Of a DNA stretch of 64,000 nt, positions 37,278 through 50,500 are shown piece after piece. The stretch lies in NCBI GenBank assembly GCA_018257865.1, contig JAEUBA010000052.1:171524-235523 (forward strand). Reading direction: 5' to 3'. This DNA comes from Stereocaulon alpinum (Eukaryota; Ascomycota; Lecanoromycetes; Lecanorales; Stereocaulaceae). Below the pieces are notes generated by a model that ran no database searches, was not told the DNA's origin, and was given only the letters and a program-made list of their open reading frames with translations. Each line of letters starts with the position of its first letter. Position 1 is the first letter of the stretch. Made by a program: the position numbers and the translations under genes.

Positions 37278-37799
37278 TTAGAATAAATCTTATAACTTAC
37301 CCCTACCCTTATAAGTATATCAGCGAGGTTAAATAAATAATATAAACCTACTTAGTATTCGACCCTACTAAGGTAGTAGAAGAAACTAAATAACCCGCTA
37401 GAGGCGAAGACTATAAGGAGTAGTTACTAGTAGACGAAGCCGTTAGGACGGTACTTTAAAGCTAAAGAGGCACTAGCCTATAAACTATTAATAATTAAAA
37501 GAGGCTACGGCCTACTACTATAATATTACTAGTACTAGCGGGTGTTAAAGAAAATTTCTATAAACCTAATAATATAATTCTAATCCTACTATAGTAACCC
37601 TACTTACCTAAATACTAAGTACCTTAGTCTTCGTCCCTCTATCTACCTATCTACCCTACCTAAATTCGCTACCGTATACTTATATACTATCTTATAAGAG
37701 TATACGCTAAAGCGTACCTCCTAACCGTCTAAGATTCTTATCTAGAAGCTAATCCCTAGTACCTATACCCTCTCCTTTAGATCCTAACGACCCCCTACC

Positions 37800-40700
37800 C
37801 TTAATCAAAACTTCTAAGCTAGAAGATATAGAGGACTTAAGCTCTAAGGAAGCTACTAAAAAAATAGTTACTATACCCCCTCTACTAACTACTAATATAG
37901 GTAATACGCTAGCCTTTACTAAGGCCTAGACTACCTTTATAATAACTACTATCTAAGCTACCGTAGTAGCGGCCCTTATAGCGAATACCCTCCCGCCTAC
38001 GCCTCCTAATCCCTAATATTAGTAGAGAGCCCTTACCGCTAATCTCTAGCTATTAATAGACTATTACCTTTCTAAGCCTACCTCCAGTAGCTCTCCTATT
38101 AATCTATCTAAAATTAAGTATCCCTATAATCGTTTCAGTAATTATAAGGGTAAGGTTAAGTATAATTTATAGAAGATAGTAATAAAGCTATTTATTAAGG
38201 AATACCCTACTAACTTTTAAGAAGGATTAAAGTAAGTCTCTACCTACTTTAAATACTCCTCTAGCGAAGCTTAAACCTTAATCCTTTAATATATAGATCC
38301 TAATTATATAAGCCCTACTAAGAATACCTCCGATATCTTAAAGATATTAAACTAGCGTTTTTTTAATTATAATTATATCTAGTCTACCCGCCTTATATAT
38401 TATAAGCTCGAAATAGGATTAATAACCTATAATAATTTCCAGATTAAATTTACCTAGCTTATAACTATAGGAAAAATTAATACGAAGCGCTAGTTCGAGG
38501 ATCTATATAAGAAAATCTCCCCCGCCCTAAAAAGGGATATCCGCACTAAGAAATATAAGATAAATAAGGACTATACTACCCTTAATAAGTTCCTCGCAGT
38601 CGCTAATTAGGAGATACGTAATATTAGAGCTAAAGAAGCTATAATAAAGCCTTATCTAAATACTAACCCTTATAGTATCCTTAAGATAAGGAGCTAGTAA
38701 GCCCCCTTACCTACTCTAATCCCTTATATAAACCGCTAAGTTACCTTTAGAGGTATAATTACCTACTCCCCCTCTAATACCTATAAAGAGGAATATTATA
38801 AGGAGGAGTATCTTATATTAAAGGATAAGCTAAAGTATTTCTATTATAATAAGGAAGGCTACTTCGCCGCTAAATATCCTAAGCGTCTCTATAAAGTAGT
38901 ATAAGAAGTCGCTAGCGAAGATAAGGATATTAGAGATACTAAAAAAGTTAAAGAGTTATTAAATTTAGAAAACTAGCTATCCTTAGGGAAGTCGCCCCTA
39001 AGGACCTACTATTCTTATTATCCGTAGAATTCTATAATCCCTTTAGCAGACGCTTATTTATATATCCTATTACCTTAATAGCTTAGGATAAGGAATATAA
39101 ATTAAAAGCTCTTACTAATACTAGTACTACTATATACTCGTTTATTAATAAAAAAGAAGTATAAATCCTTTCTAATACCCTTAATATTATCCCTATTCCC
39201 CTTTCTAAACCCTAATACCTTTACGGATATAATAGTAAAATACAAAGGAAGCCTATTACCTATACTATTTATCCCTTAATATAGGTTAGCGACTATATAG
39301 AGTCTACTATACCTATACTTATTACTAACTTAGGTAATTAATATATTATCCTTAGTAAGCTATAGATAAATAAGTATAAGGTCCTACTAGATATAGTAGA
39401 TAATCGTATTATCTTTATATTAGGGCGTTATAACTATATAGGTATACCTACGCCTAAGCCGCCTACCTCTAGTCTAGGAGTTAAAGCTAAATTAACTACC
39501 TTAAAGCTAGTAAAGTCTACTAAGATTACTATAGTAAAACCTAAGCTAAAGAAGGTTAGCCCTACTCAGCCTACTCCTCCCCCACCTAAAGAAAATAAGG
39601 CGTTAGATATTAGTTAAATTAGTATAGTAGCCTTCTACCTGCTAGCTTAGAATCTAAAGAAGTACTAAGTTTAGTACTTCTCTATAACCCTTACTAAAAT
39701 AGACTATTAACTAAGAAAAGATATTCTAACGGAAGTAATACGCGAGACTACTATCTATACTAAGGATAATATTAAAAAGAAGCTCCTAAAGGAGTACTAT
39801 AACTTAATTAATATCTTCGATAAAGATAAGGTAAAGGTTCTCCCTCCGTATTAACTATATAATTATAAGATTAAATTAGAGCTAGGGAAGAAGCTACTAT
39901 AGAGCCGACTATACCCGATATCTAGCTTTAAGCTATAAAAGGTGAAAGAATACCTTAAAGAGAATCTAAAGAAGGGCTTTATCTTACTAAGTACCGCTCT
40001 ATACGTATCCCCTATACTATTTATATAGAAGAAGGATAGTAGCTTAAGATTCTGCGTAGACTACCGCAGACTTAATACTATTATAATTCGGAACCGCTAT
40101 CCGATCCTATTAATTAAAGAAGCCTTAGCTTATATAGTAGGTTATAAGTACCTTACTAAGCTTAATATTATTACTATATTTAATAAGCTTAGAATATATC
40201 TAGATAGTAAGGACTATACTACCTTTACTACTTCTTTTAGAGCGTTTAAATACTATATATTACCTTTCGGACTAACCGGAGGCCCTGCCTCCTACTAGTA
40301 ATATATAAATAATACCTTATTTAAGTATCTTAACGACTTTTGCTAAGTATACTTAGATAATATCCTAATTTATAGTAAGACTAAGAAGGAGTACTAAGAG
40401 TATATTAGAAAGGTCCTTATATAACTACGCGAAGTAGGCCTTTAGGTAGATATTAATAAATATAAGTTCTATATATAAGAGACGAAGTTTTTGGGATTAA
40501 TAGTATCTACTAATAGACTAAGAATAGACCCTAATAAGGTTAAAGTAGTCGCTAACTAAGAAACCCCTACCTACCTAAAGGAGGTATAAGTATTCGTTAG
40601 CTTCTATAACTTCTACTATTAATTTATTAAGGACTTCTTAAAGATAGTAAAACTACTAGTAGCGCTTACTAAAAAAGATTACCCGTTCTATTAGTCTAAA

Positions 40701-42800
40701 GTATATTAATCGGCCTTCGAAGAGATAAAGGATCTAGTAACTAGTGCCCTAGTACTAAGGTATTATAAAAGATCTTAACTAGCAGTACTAGAGACCGACT
40801 CCTTAGACTACGTTAATAATAGAGTATTATCGCAAGCGGATAATAATAGGGTACTATATCTAGTCGTATTCTATAATAAGAACTTACTACTAGTAGAATA
40901 TAACTATAAGATCTATAATAAGGAACTACTAGTAATAGTTCGCTACCTAAAGTACTAGCGCCCTAAACTTAAGTTGACGGATATCCTAATTTAGATCTTT
41001 ACTAACTATAAAAGCTTAGAGTACTTTATATAAATAAAGGAGCTTACCCGCTATTAAGCTAAATAGGCTGAGAAGTTAGTAGACTATAACTTTAAGATTA
41101 TATACTATACTAGGAAGTCTAATAGGAAAGTAGATACCCTAATTAAGTTACCTAACTTAGTACCTACGGATAAGGACGACTTACGTCTAAAGTACTAGTA
41201 TTATATACTGCTATTACCTAAGTATTTCTAAGGCTATAATCTAATCTTCTTAGTTAAGGAGGGGGGTAAGCCTACGGAGGAGTAAATTAATATATTAATA
41301 GATAAGGACTTACCCCTCTACGCTAGAATTATATTAGCAAATTAGGATAATAAGGACTATATATAGGTCTAAGAGGCTATTAAAAAGAATCCTACTTAGA
41401 TCTTTAATAGTATTAATCTAAGGCACTGCTCCTAACGCTATTATATACTCTTCTATAAAGAACGCCTTTAGGTCCCCGCCTTACTAGAGCTCTATATTAA
41501 GCTTATAAAGGAAAGCTATAATCTCCCTATAAGCGGTTACTTAGGAAGAGACTGTATACTAGAGATTCTAAAGCGTTAATTCTACTAGCTAGGTATAAAA
41601 GAGGAAGTAGTATACTATATCCGTAACTACTATACGTATTAAAGAAGTAAAGTACTAAAAGATTAGTATAATAGACTCCTATAACCCCTACCGACTCCGG
41701 AATAGCGTTAGTAGGATATCTTAATAGACTTTATTACTAGTCTCCTAATATCTAATAATCGCAACGCTGTTTATATACTAGTAGATCGCCTTACTAAGGA
41801 ATAGCACTACGCCCTATATATAGCTACGGACGAAGGAACCTCTATAGAGGCTATAGTAGATATCTTACTTAACTACGTCTTCCGTACCTACGGTCTGCCT
41901 AATTTAATAGTATTAGATTAAGGCCTATAGTTTATCTTATTAGTATAGAAGGCCTTATATAAGCGGTTATAAATTAAAGTAAAGCTATCTATAGCGTTCT
42001 ACCCAGAAACTAATAGATAAACTAAAAGGGCTAATTAGGATATCAAGCGATAATTAAGGATATACTACTCCTATATATAGGATAATTAGTTATATTAGTT
42101 ACCTATCGCTAAATTTACTAATAATAACGCTGTTACTAACGCTACTAGTATATCTCCTTTCTTCGCTAATAAAGGCTTCTATCCCTATATATCTTTCTCG
42201 CCGTTAATAGAGCCTAGCCCCTCCGCCTAAGAAAGGACGTAGGCTGTTAAGGCTAATAATATTACGGATAAAATAGTAGATATATTAGAATTTATTAAGG
42301 AATAGTCCGCCTAGAGCCGTAAAAGGATAATAGACTAAGCGAATCGCTACTAATCTAATATATCCTATAAAGTAGGAGATTTAGTCTTCCTATCTAGTAG
42401 GAATATTACTACGGCACAGCTAAGTAAGAAGCTAGACGATAAGATACTAAGGCTATTTAAAGTTATAGAGAAAGTAGGATATTCCTACCGCCTAAAGCTC
42501 CTAGTAAGTATACGGATCTATAATATATTCTACCCTAGCCTATTATATAAGGCTATAAGCGATCCCCTACTTAGATAACGCGCTAAACCGCTAGGGCCGG
42601 TAATTATTAATAATAAAGAGGAGTAGGAACTAGATAAGATATTAGACGCTTAATAAATAAGTAAGAACCGCCGGCTATAGTTCTGCGTCTAGTAGAAAGG
42701 CGAAGCGAAACCTAACCGTTAATAGTATAATACGGATAGTAATAAATTCGAAAACGCAGCTAATATCGTCGCAGATTTCTATCGCTGCTACCCTAGAAAG
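37800..42800 (+). pseudogene. Gag-pol relic of chromovirus 2, with chromodomain
   Basis: Gag ends in a CCHC knuckle at about 38833-38880, visible as YFYYNKEGYFAAKYP (Cys and His changed to Tyr). Reverse transcriptase is at about 39960-40500, with DYRRLNTI and the catalytic box seen as VYLDNILIYS (about 40347-40376; second Asp to Asn). RNase H and a zinc-binding N terminus follow, then the integrase core at about 41700-42080 and a C-terminal chromodomain at about 42617-42790 (ELDKILDA...). A chromodomain at the integrase end defines the chromovirus lineage and is thought to guide insertion to marked chromatin. Many in-frame stops at Gln/Trp positions make it inactive. Confidence 0.85.
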
Positions 42801-42873
42801 CCTAGTAGTCCCAGCTAATAGGAAACTACTTATACGTATTAGGGTTAATACTTTCTTAAGGGGGGGGGGGTAA

Positions 42874-43095
42874 TATTACGGGCTAGCCTTTCGTTACTTA
42901 CTAGTCCTTTATTACTTACTAGTGTTTATATATGTTAGCGTTAATCTAACGCTAGGCCCCTTTGGCCTTAGCGCCTACTAAGCCGCGTCCCTAATATATT
43001 ATACACACGCTCTATATACATAGCTTTCCTTCCTTAGATTTATTCTCCTAGTCTAATAACACCCTTATTGACTCGCTCTAGGCCGGCCCCTAATA
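42874..43095 (+). repeat. 3' LTR of chromovirus 2
   Basis: 222 bp, begins TATTACGGGCTAGCC (TG>TA at the first dinucleotide) and ends CCTAATA. Confidence 0.95.
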
Positions 43096-44671
43096 GGAAA
43101 AGAGATAGTAGCGTAACTATATACGCTCTAAGTAATATATAATAATATAGGTATTATTATCGTTACGAAGGCGTAAGGCCTAGTACTAACCTATATTCCC
43201 TTACGGAAAAAGGAGAACGTAGTATAAAGGAAAGTACGTAGCGTTACTATAGTTAATAGTATAGAAGTAGGGTTCTTTACTATCCTTATACTATTCTATA
43301 ATAATAATATCCCGAAAGCTACGGTCCTTATACTTATCTAGAATAAAGGCTGTAACCTCTAACGTAGTAGGTAGATTTATACGTCTCTTATTAGATCCAG
43401 CCCCTATAACTAATTAAAGGCGAGGATTAAGGATAATCTATATTAGGCCTATACAGGCCTAGGCGCGCTTAATTTATTCCCGTATAGTAGCGTATATATT
43501 AATAAAAGGATTTCTATAGGAACGTATTATATTATCTAGGTTTTAGAGAAGCAGCTACTAGAGATTAGGGTAACTACAGAGCTAAGACGTTACTATAGCA
43601 GTTAGATTATAAAAGTATAGTTAAGTAAAAGAAGGTATTACCTACGTACTAGGATATAGCGGCCCTTATAGGTAATAAAGTTCGCTATAAATAGTAAACG
43701 ATTAGATTCCTATACGGCCTTATAAACGCGTATCCTACTGGTATTTATAGGACGTAAAGGTCAGCGCGTTATTATAACTACGAATATACTTTAGGAAATA
43801 CTTAGACCGTAGTATAGCACCCTATAATAATTCGCGTAGAAGTTCCGGCGGTTTAGGCGGAGGAGGCAGTAATCTATCACCCTTTAAATAGTAGGTAGTA
43901 TATAGTATAGGTCCTTACTTAGCCTCTACCTTCTAGTATAAAGCGGAACAGATCCTATACTATTCAGCTATTAGACCTAACGTATATATATCAGCCGTAT
44001 AGTTTGATATCAGGCCTTTTAACGGCGGAGGAGGAGGACGTATAGGAATAGTAGGAGGAAGAGAAGGACGTAGCGGTATTATATAGACTAGCCGTAAAGT
44101 AGGAAGGGTGTGAAAGGTCGCTATACGTTAACGTTTAGATTAACGTATTAGTTATAGAACTATATTAAGGTTAAGATCTATAAGAGGACGTCACCGCTTC
44201 GAAGCCTATAAGAAAGAATTAGCAAAGATTTATATAGGAAAGGTATTAATTTAGAATATACTCAGTAACGGTAGCAAAGTCTGAGAAGAGACTAATCAGG
44301 GGCCAAAAAGTTAGTAATAGGTTTAGTATAGGCGTATCTAGAATAGGTCTGCTAGGATATAGTATAGTATAGGACTATATAGAGATATATAGAAGGATAT
44401 AAATAGGTAAGGAAGCTATATAGAGGTAGTAAGGAAGGTATAACGACGCGTGTAGGTAAACAAAAAAAGTTGATAGTTAAGTTATATAATAGAATATCCT
44501 TAGCGACAAATTATAGCTAATTATTTAGGCAAAAGCTTAAAGTCGTCCAATACTATATAGACTAGGTATTTAGGGTAAAAAGTAGTTATAACTAGTATAT
44601 AGTAAATTAGTCGTTTTAGCGGACTATAATTTAATATATCTAGTATTTAGCGTACTATATTTAAGTAGGAG

Positions 44672-44803
44672 TATTAAAATTCGGGTGTTCAATATCCTAA
44701 GGCTTAGTTATTAATAACTAAGGCTTAGCCCTAACCCTTATATATATCTCGTATAGTCGCACTTAGCTAGATAATCAAGTATTCTACCTATTATATTTTA
44801 ATA
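44672..44803 (+). repeat. Copia LTR (3' LTR of copy 3)
   Basis: 132 bp, TATTAAAATTCGGG to ATTTTAATA, followed by GTTAA and then DNA-transposon sequence. No matching TSD could be found for copy 3 because its left end is lost. Confidence 0.9.
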
Positions 44804-44989
44804 GTTAATACCTAAGTCGAACTAAGACTAGCACCCTTTCTAATTAGAAGCTAATTATACCCTAGCTTTATAGATATATAACGCGCGACTATCTAGTAGT
44901 ATAATAGATAATTTCTTTAAAGATACTTGATTACGACCTTTCTACGGACGCTATAGCTTTAATAGCGCTTAATAACTAAAAGTTAAGCT

Positions 44990-47420
44990 ATATACTATTA
45001 AGTATTCCGCTACTACTAGTAGATAGTCTTAGTAAGCGTTTAGGGTCCTATTAATTTAACTAGATAAAGCGACTAGAATATATTATATACTCTACTTCGA
45101 TATAATAGGTATAATACGAACTCTTATTAGATATAAACCTTTTAATTCGAGTATTAACTATATACCGATACGCTAGCGAAACCTTAACGGGGGTCTAATT
45201 ATTAGTAAGATATATATAGCCCGCTAGTAGTAGGAGATATAAGATAAGCTCCCTAATAGCTTAATAATAGTACTAGTTATAATATCGTTAGATAAGACCT
45301 ATTTATTACGGATATATAGAGATTAGTAGGCGTAGCTAGTCTATATTACTATTAGTAACCTCAATTAAGGTATTCGGCGGGTATAGGTTCAGCTAGGGAT
45401 AATATTACTTAGACTAGTACTATTAGTTTATAATAGTATAAAAGTTAAGGTGTATTACTACGCTATAGGGCTTATAGTCGAGGGTAAGCCGGCTAAAGTA
45501 TAGATCTTACTTAATATACTAATAGTATTCTATTAAAGTACTTAAGGAGCTAGCGCCTAAGGGGATCCTTATTATATACGTAGACGGACGAATATAATAA
45601 TACTACCTAATACTCGCGTCTATACTAGGCGACTATAAGGAATAAGTCCTAATAACCTTAATTAAAAGCGGTAAATACTATCTAGTCTGCTTAGTACTAC
45701 TAAATAAACGGGAACGACTACGTCCTAAAATACCGTATCTAAAGCGAATACCTAAAAATACTATAGAGCAGCTATAGATATAAAAAGCGTATAATAAGAA
45801 TACGCCTAGGCTTTTACTAGATATAATAGTATATAACTAGCCTAACTTTATAGACGGCTACTTTATAGTTAACGTCTACTAACTATAGATATTTAATATA
45901 TTATACTAATTAATAGTTAAAGGGCTATTAAACTACCTCCTAGACTAGCTAAGGGAGTATATTAAAGAGGGATAAATAAAGCTTAAGGTATAAGCTTTAA
46001 TTAACGCCTACTTTTAAGCTATACCTAAATTTACTAAGCTAAGGCGATTTTAGGAGTTTAGTAAGCTAAGCTAATAAATAGGAGAGGAGAGTAAAGAGAT
46101 ATTATAGATTATAATACCTATCTTTACGCCTCTTTTATCCGAAAAAAACTTAGATGTACTATATATAGGACGAGCTATTATTAACTTTATTATACTTATA
46201 AGATACTAATCCTACGACGAAGTAATACTAGAATATATAGACGTAGCGTTAAAAAGAATTGATCTACTTAAGGAGGTATTTTAAAAGTATAGACTAATTA
46301 ATAAGTAAACGGGTAAGTAAACCTTTAACTTTCCTAAATTCTATAGTATTAGTTACTATATTAATATAATTAGATACTACGGTCTGCTAGATAGATATAG
46401 TACCTAAGCCTCTAAAAGGGTATATCTAATATTACTTAAGAATTACTATAATCGAATAAATAAGTATAAGGATTACTAGGAGTAATTAATAGAATATAAT
46501 AAACGTTATATTAAGTTAATAATTATATAGGATATTAAAACTTTCGAAGAGATAGAGCCTATATTACTTTATTAAAAGAGAAAATAAGAAGATAAGAAAA
46601 GTATAAAGGCTAGGGTCCTCTTAGATCTATACTAACTAAGATAGCGAGTAGACGCGGAAGAGCGCTATATACTAAAATACCTATACAGATATAATAGTCG
46701 TTACTAGCGAACGGTGAGGGATATAGCTAAATAGCTAAATATAGCTAGGTTTCTCTAAAGCCTAGCTGCGTTTTTTAAGGCGTACTAAGCGAAAACGCTA
46801 AGCTACGGTAGTATAACCTTAAACTTAGATATTAATAGAAGGGAGGTAGACTATAGCTAGGTTAAGAGCTACCTAGTTTATATCTATTCAGGCCTTATAT
46901 ATTAGAAAACTATAGGAGAGGACTCTTCTAATTTAGGACGTCTCTATAAGGATTTAGTAGTCTATAGACCTTATAAATATTTATAGTATTTAACCTAGCG
47001 TAGAGATTACGTATAGGTCTAAGAATAAGACTATAAGAGTCGAAACCTAGAAATTATATAGGAGGGAAAGTTAGTCAGCTAGGTCTTAGTTATTATAGAG
47101 GTAAAGAATCTTAGTACTAAGGACTTTAAGTAATAACCTAGTTATATCTAAGCTACCTTTATAGAAGTCTTTAATTATTAATATCTAAGGTAGGTATAAG
47201 AGTACTATAGAATAGTTAAAGTTAAAAAGGTATAGGTATTACTTATACTTAATCCTTAAATAATAGGCGCTCGCCGCTTCTATAGACTACTAAATATTAA
47301 GCGAAGTACTTATCTAGTATTAGGAACGGTTAGAGGAAAAGAGATATTCTATATTAATAGTTTTATTAACTAGGACTAATATAATATAGTATATTACCCT
47401 AAATTCCTAATAATTAATAC
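44990..47420 (+). pseudogene. Plavaka-like transposase relic
   Basis: Read through stops, the frame shows the conserved Plavaka stretch 'VPVII.SDKT.L' (legible as IISLDKTYLLRIYRD, about 45280-45330). It is followed by a VYITISN / IRR / ILL sequence, a region with LPN..CL-type Cys pairs (about 45640-45720, some Cys still readable) and a long C-terminal part with KFYSISYYINIIRYYG (about 46335-46390), matching the 'KFHALVHY...IR..G' block of the family. The N-terminal zinc finger is missing. These transposases are related to CACTA/KDZ transposases and are best known from basidiomycetes, so an ascomycete copy is notable. Family call by motif memory, moderately sure. Confidence 0.65.
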
Positions 47421-47967
47421 TAAGGCAGTGTAACGAATCTACGCTAAATTCCTACCAAATTCTTTTTAGGTAACGCTATAAACCTAAGTATAATACTATA
47501 AAAGGAGGAGAGATAATACTATAGATATATCTAAGTTAATAGAGTAGAGGAAATACTACTACTAACTACCCTTACGGCGTCTAAAGCTAAGGCTTTAGTC
47601 TTAAGGAAAACCTCTAATATAAAGAACTAACCTATAATTTTAATTACTGCAGCGGTATTAATTCGCTCTTTAGTATATTTAATTATAGCTTTATTATATT
47701 AGTAGGCTATATAGCGTCTTACGCGTATAATATTTACTTACTTTAGTATTAGGTCTACGGCCCTTATATATTACTAATATTTAGGTACTTTAATAAGCTA
47801 AGGAGTAGAGAGGTTATTAAGCTTATAGAGTCGTATATAAAGTCTAATAGGGAAGATAGGGAGTAAATTTATTAGATATTAAGCCTTTATAGTAATACTT
47901 TACTAAAATAATAGCGATAAGACCGTAAACTATAAGGGGAGTTATTAAGAAACGTCTAGCTAGATAT

Positions 47968-48060
47968 TTATCTAACTTAGATAGGGCAGAACTAAGTTAG
48001 ATAATACTTAGATAGGGTAAACCCTAAGTTAGATATTACTTAGATAGTATAAAACCTAAC
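47968..48060. repeat. Short clustered direct and inverted repeats in the Plavaka-like element
   Basis: A perfect 9-bp inverted pair CTAACTTAG (47972-47980) / CTAAGTTAG (47992-48000) is followed by further ACTTAGATAG and AAGTTAGAT units up to about 48060. They could be subterminal transposase-binding repeats, as in CACTA-like elements, or a chance A/T-rich cluster. Confidence 0.4.
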
Positions 48061-48910
48061 TTAAATATCTATAACTTATTAAGCTTTAATAGCTAAGTAC
48101 CGTTAAGCTATATTTAGTAGTAATATTTTCCTAGCTTAAGAAAGGTTAATACTAACTTAGAAATATCTAATAAGTATATTAATATAGAATAGACTTAATA
48201 AGCTATTCCTATACTTTATTATCTTAAGTATTAAGTATATAGGTTTTATTTCGGTCTTTAGATAGAATTTCTACCGCTATACGCGCTAGGGACGCTAATA
48301 TTATTACTTCTATTTATAATAGCGGCTAGTAATCTATTTAAGGGTCCTAATATTATAATTTTAAGAATCTAGTATATTAAGCTTATAGAGTAGTAAGGTT
48401 ATGTTTTTAAAATATTAATATACTACGTCTATATAGCTGTAAATATATAATAAAGCTTTAAGAACCTTAAGTACTCGTGCTAAACTATTTAAGATATATA
48501 GTAGTATATCTCTATATTAACGTACTACCTTAGAAATAGTAACGTCTATAATAAGCGACTATATAGTATACTAGCTAGGATAATAGTAAGAAGGATATAC
48601 TTAGATACTATTCTTAAAGCCCCCCTAATTAAGCTGCCGGATACTAATCGGATAAGTATAAAAAAGGGCGAAATATATACACCCCTAATTTAGTAGAGTT
48701 TTATAAGGTGCCGCTAATAATTCGGTAACTAGATGTTATAACTCTCTATATTAGTTATTTGCTCGAATTATAAGGAGTAGAAGATATAGTCGTATTAGTA
48801 GATAATAGGTTATTATAGAGTTAAGCCTTTACTTAAAAGTAGCTTTTATATACTAAAGGAGCTATTAGCAGTAGCTATAATTTAAACGGATTATATATAT
48901 AGAAGACTTT

Positions 48911-50100
48911 GATTGATTGATTGGTTTATACGCCTATTCTAGTATCTATATATACTAATAAGGGTGTTCTATTATATTATTTGTGAAACTAGTAGATGGT
49001 ATACGTAGTGTGCCTTTCCTAGCCGTAAGAGAAACTATAGTATAGTGCCTAGATAAAAACTCCCGCTTATCCTTAATAATATAATTACTTTTGGTTTAGG
49101 GATTATACCCTAGGCCTCCTTAACACCGGTAACTCTTAACTATATTCTTTAATATTATACTAAGCGCTCTATAATATTATTTCTAATACTAACTATAATA
49201 TACGCCCTTTATACTATACTTAGCTCTTAAGGACCCTGTTATATTCTTCTATATCCTTTAACTTTATTATAGCGCTGAGCGCCCTATAACTTTCTTTAAC
49301 CTTTACTATATTAATATAGGGGGGGGGGAGGAGGGGGTATATAGCCGTCCCGTAAGGGTTCGAGTTATTAGCGCTGATTAGTAGTATTTATTAGTATCTA
49401 TAGTAGTACCGGATTTAGCTGTTCGGTGGTTTGCTAGTTAAGGATATAAGAAAGGGGGGAAGCTATATATACCGCTTAGAAGGCCTATACTTATATAAAG
49501 AATCGGATAGTATAATATCCCGCTGGTTATATTAGATAGTACTTACTTCTATCCTTATATACTTTACTTTAGGGGGGAGCTAACCCTTTAGCTTATAATT
49601 ATAGTTATACGGCGCTACTTATACTAAAGGCTCGCCTAGCTACTTAGATAGGGGCCGTCCTTTTCTAAAATACGCCTTCTAATTTATAACTTAGTATATC
49701 CTTCTCTTAGTCCTATATACCTATAACCCTAGCCTTCCCTTAAGATAGACTGCGCGTTAGTCTTAACTAGTAGATATGTATTAAGCGTACGTAGATATTA
49801 GATTTTTTAAATTAATAGCTAGGTAGGTATTACCTATACTCTTTACTTATTAGGCTGAGATACTATACCTAATACTAATTCTTACTATCTAGTCTTAATT
49901 ATAGGGGAGGTATAATAGTTATAGTAGAGTTAGGGTAGGTATTATCGTATTACCTAAAAAACTCTATACGGAGTTCTTAGTAACTACGCGACGTCTTAAT
50001 ATTATTCAACCTATAATATATTAGGGGAGATATCTCAGCTCTGAATAGGTATTCAGGTTCGTAGCTAGTACCGCGTATAGGTGTATCTCTATCGCTAGCC
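48911..50100 (-). mobile_element. 1.19-kb LINE-tailed element, copy 4
   Basis: Flanked by the 12-bp TSD ATAGAAGACTTT (48899-48910 and 50101-50112). The minus-strand 5' end is GGCTAGCGATAGAGATAC and the 3' end is the LINE-like tail. This is the most RIP-mutated of the four copies: the conserved 5' segment reads GATACACCTATACGCGG where copy 1 has GACACACCTGTACGCGG. Confidence 0.9.
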
Positions 50101-50500
50101 ATAGAAGACTTTATTTAGCTTTAACTACCTACTTAAATCTTATATAAAGATATACAGCTACTAATTAGTAGATATATATAGACTATATAAGAGTTTATTA
50201 ATTATAATAACTTAAAAAGAAGACTAGTAGCTATATATTAGTAGTATTATATTACTAATTAAGCTAATAGCTAGCTGAACGCGTAATAGATATACTAATT
50301 AGTTAGATATTATACTAATAGTAATATCTAGTTACTAGCTAGACTAATATTATTAAATTAGTAGTACTAAGTTATAGATCGGGCTGATTTAATACTGTTA
50401 GTAATATTAAGTTACTAATTCTGCTGAATGGTGCTATTAGCCCTACCGGCGCGCTCGGTAACTCGGGGTTCCCCAGTAACTTTTGGGAAAGCGCGATAAC

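Larger units (their letters stand above)
37056..43095 (+). mobile_element. Ty3/gypsy chromovirus 2, full length, RIP-mutated
   Basis: Identical-length LTRs of 222 bp (37056-37277, 42874-43095), TSD GGAAA (37051-37055 and 43096-43100), and a G-run polypurine tract (42861-42873) just before the 3' LTR. It is inserted in Helitron B. The whole unit is 6040 bp. The LTRs still contain a few TG/CA pairs. Confidence 0.95.
32352..44561 (-). mobile_element. Helitron B (autonomous-type, holds a chromovirus)
   Basis: On the minus strand it starts TC (TCTATATAGTATTGG) at 44561 and ends CTAG at 32352-32355. A perfect ATTTCG/CGAAAT hairpin (32365-32370, 32374-32379) is 9 nt inside the 3' end. Removing it rejoins copia copy 3 exactly (AAATA + CTAGGTATTTAG against AAATACTAAGTATTTAG in copy 1) with no TSD. 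Without the nested gypsy element it is about 6.2 kb. Terminal sequences differ from Helitron A, so it is a separate family. Its 3' 1.5 kb, outside the helicase, holds short TATAAATC-type repeats (32421-32450) and a possible accessory frame. Confidence 0.9.
20362..44803 (+). mobile_element. Copia copy 3 (3' half), host of two Helitrons
   Basis: Three pieces match copy 1 from its position 6856 onward: 20362-23061, 31465-32351 and 44562-44671, then an LTR at 44672-44803. The breaks correspond to copy-1 positions 9561/9562 and 10448/10449. Removing the inserts restores a continuous copia sequence, which gives exact empty sites for both Helitrons. RT with YIDN at about 22692-22718 is as dead as in copy 1. 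The 5' part of this copy is not seen; copy 2 interrupts it on the left. Confidence 0.85.
44804..50480 (+). mobile_element. Plavaka/KDZ-like DNA transposon (5' end lost)
   Basis: Starts at the end of copia copy 3 and contains a large transposase relic, a second weak coding region (about 48400-48900 and on past the insert) and short repeats. It is interrupted by a 1.19-kb element at 48911-50100. Terminal inverted repeats were not found: the left end is missing and the right limit near 50480 is set only by the start of a different sequence. The assignment rests on the transposase. Confidence 0.6.

Noticed and set aside
32352..44561. Helitron B as a Crypton or TIR transposon with an ACTAG target duplication
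   Set aside because: No matching terminal inverted repeats. The Rep HUH and PIF1 helicase blocks, the TC/CTAG ends and the 3' hairpin fit a Helitron, and ACTAG at both sides is host plus terminus microhomology.
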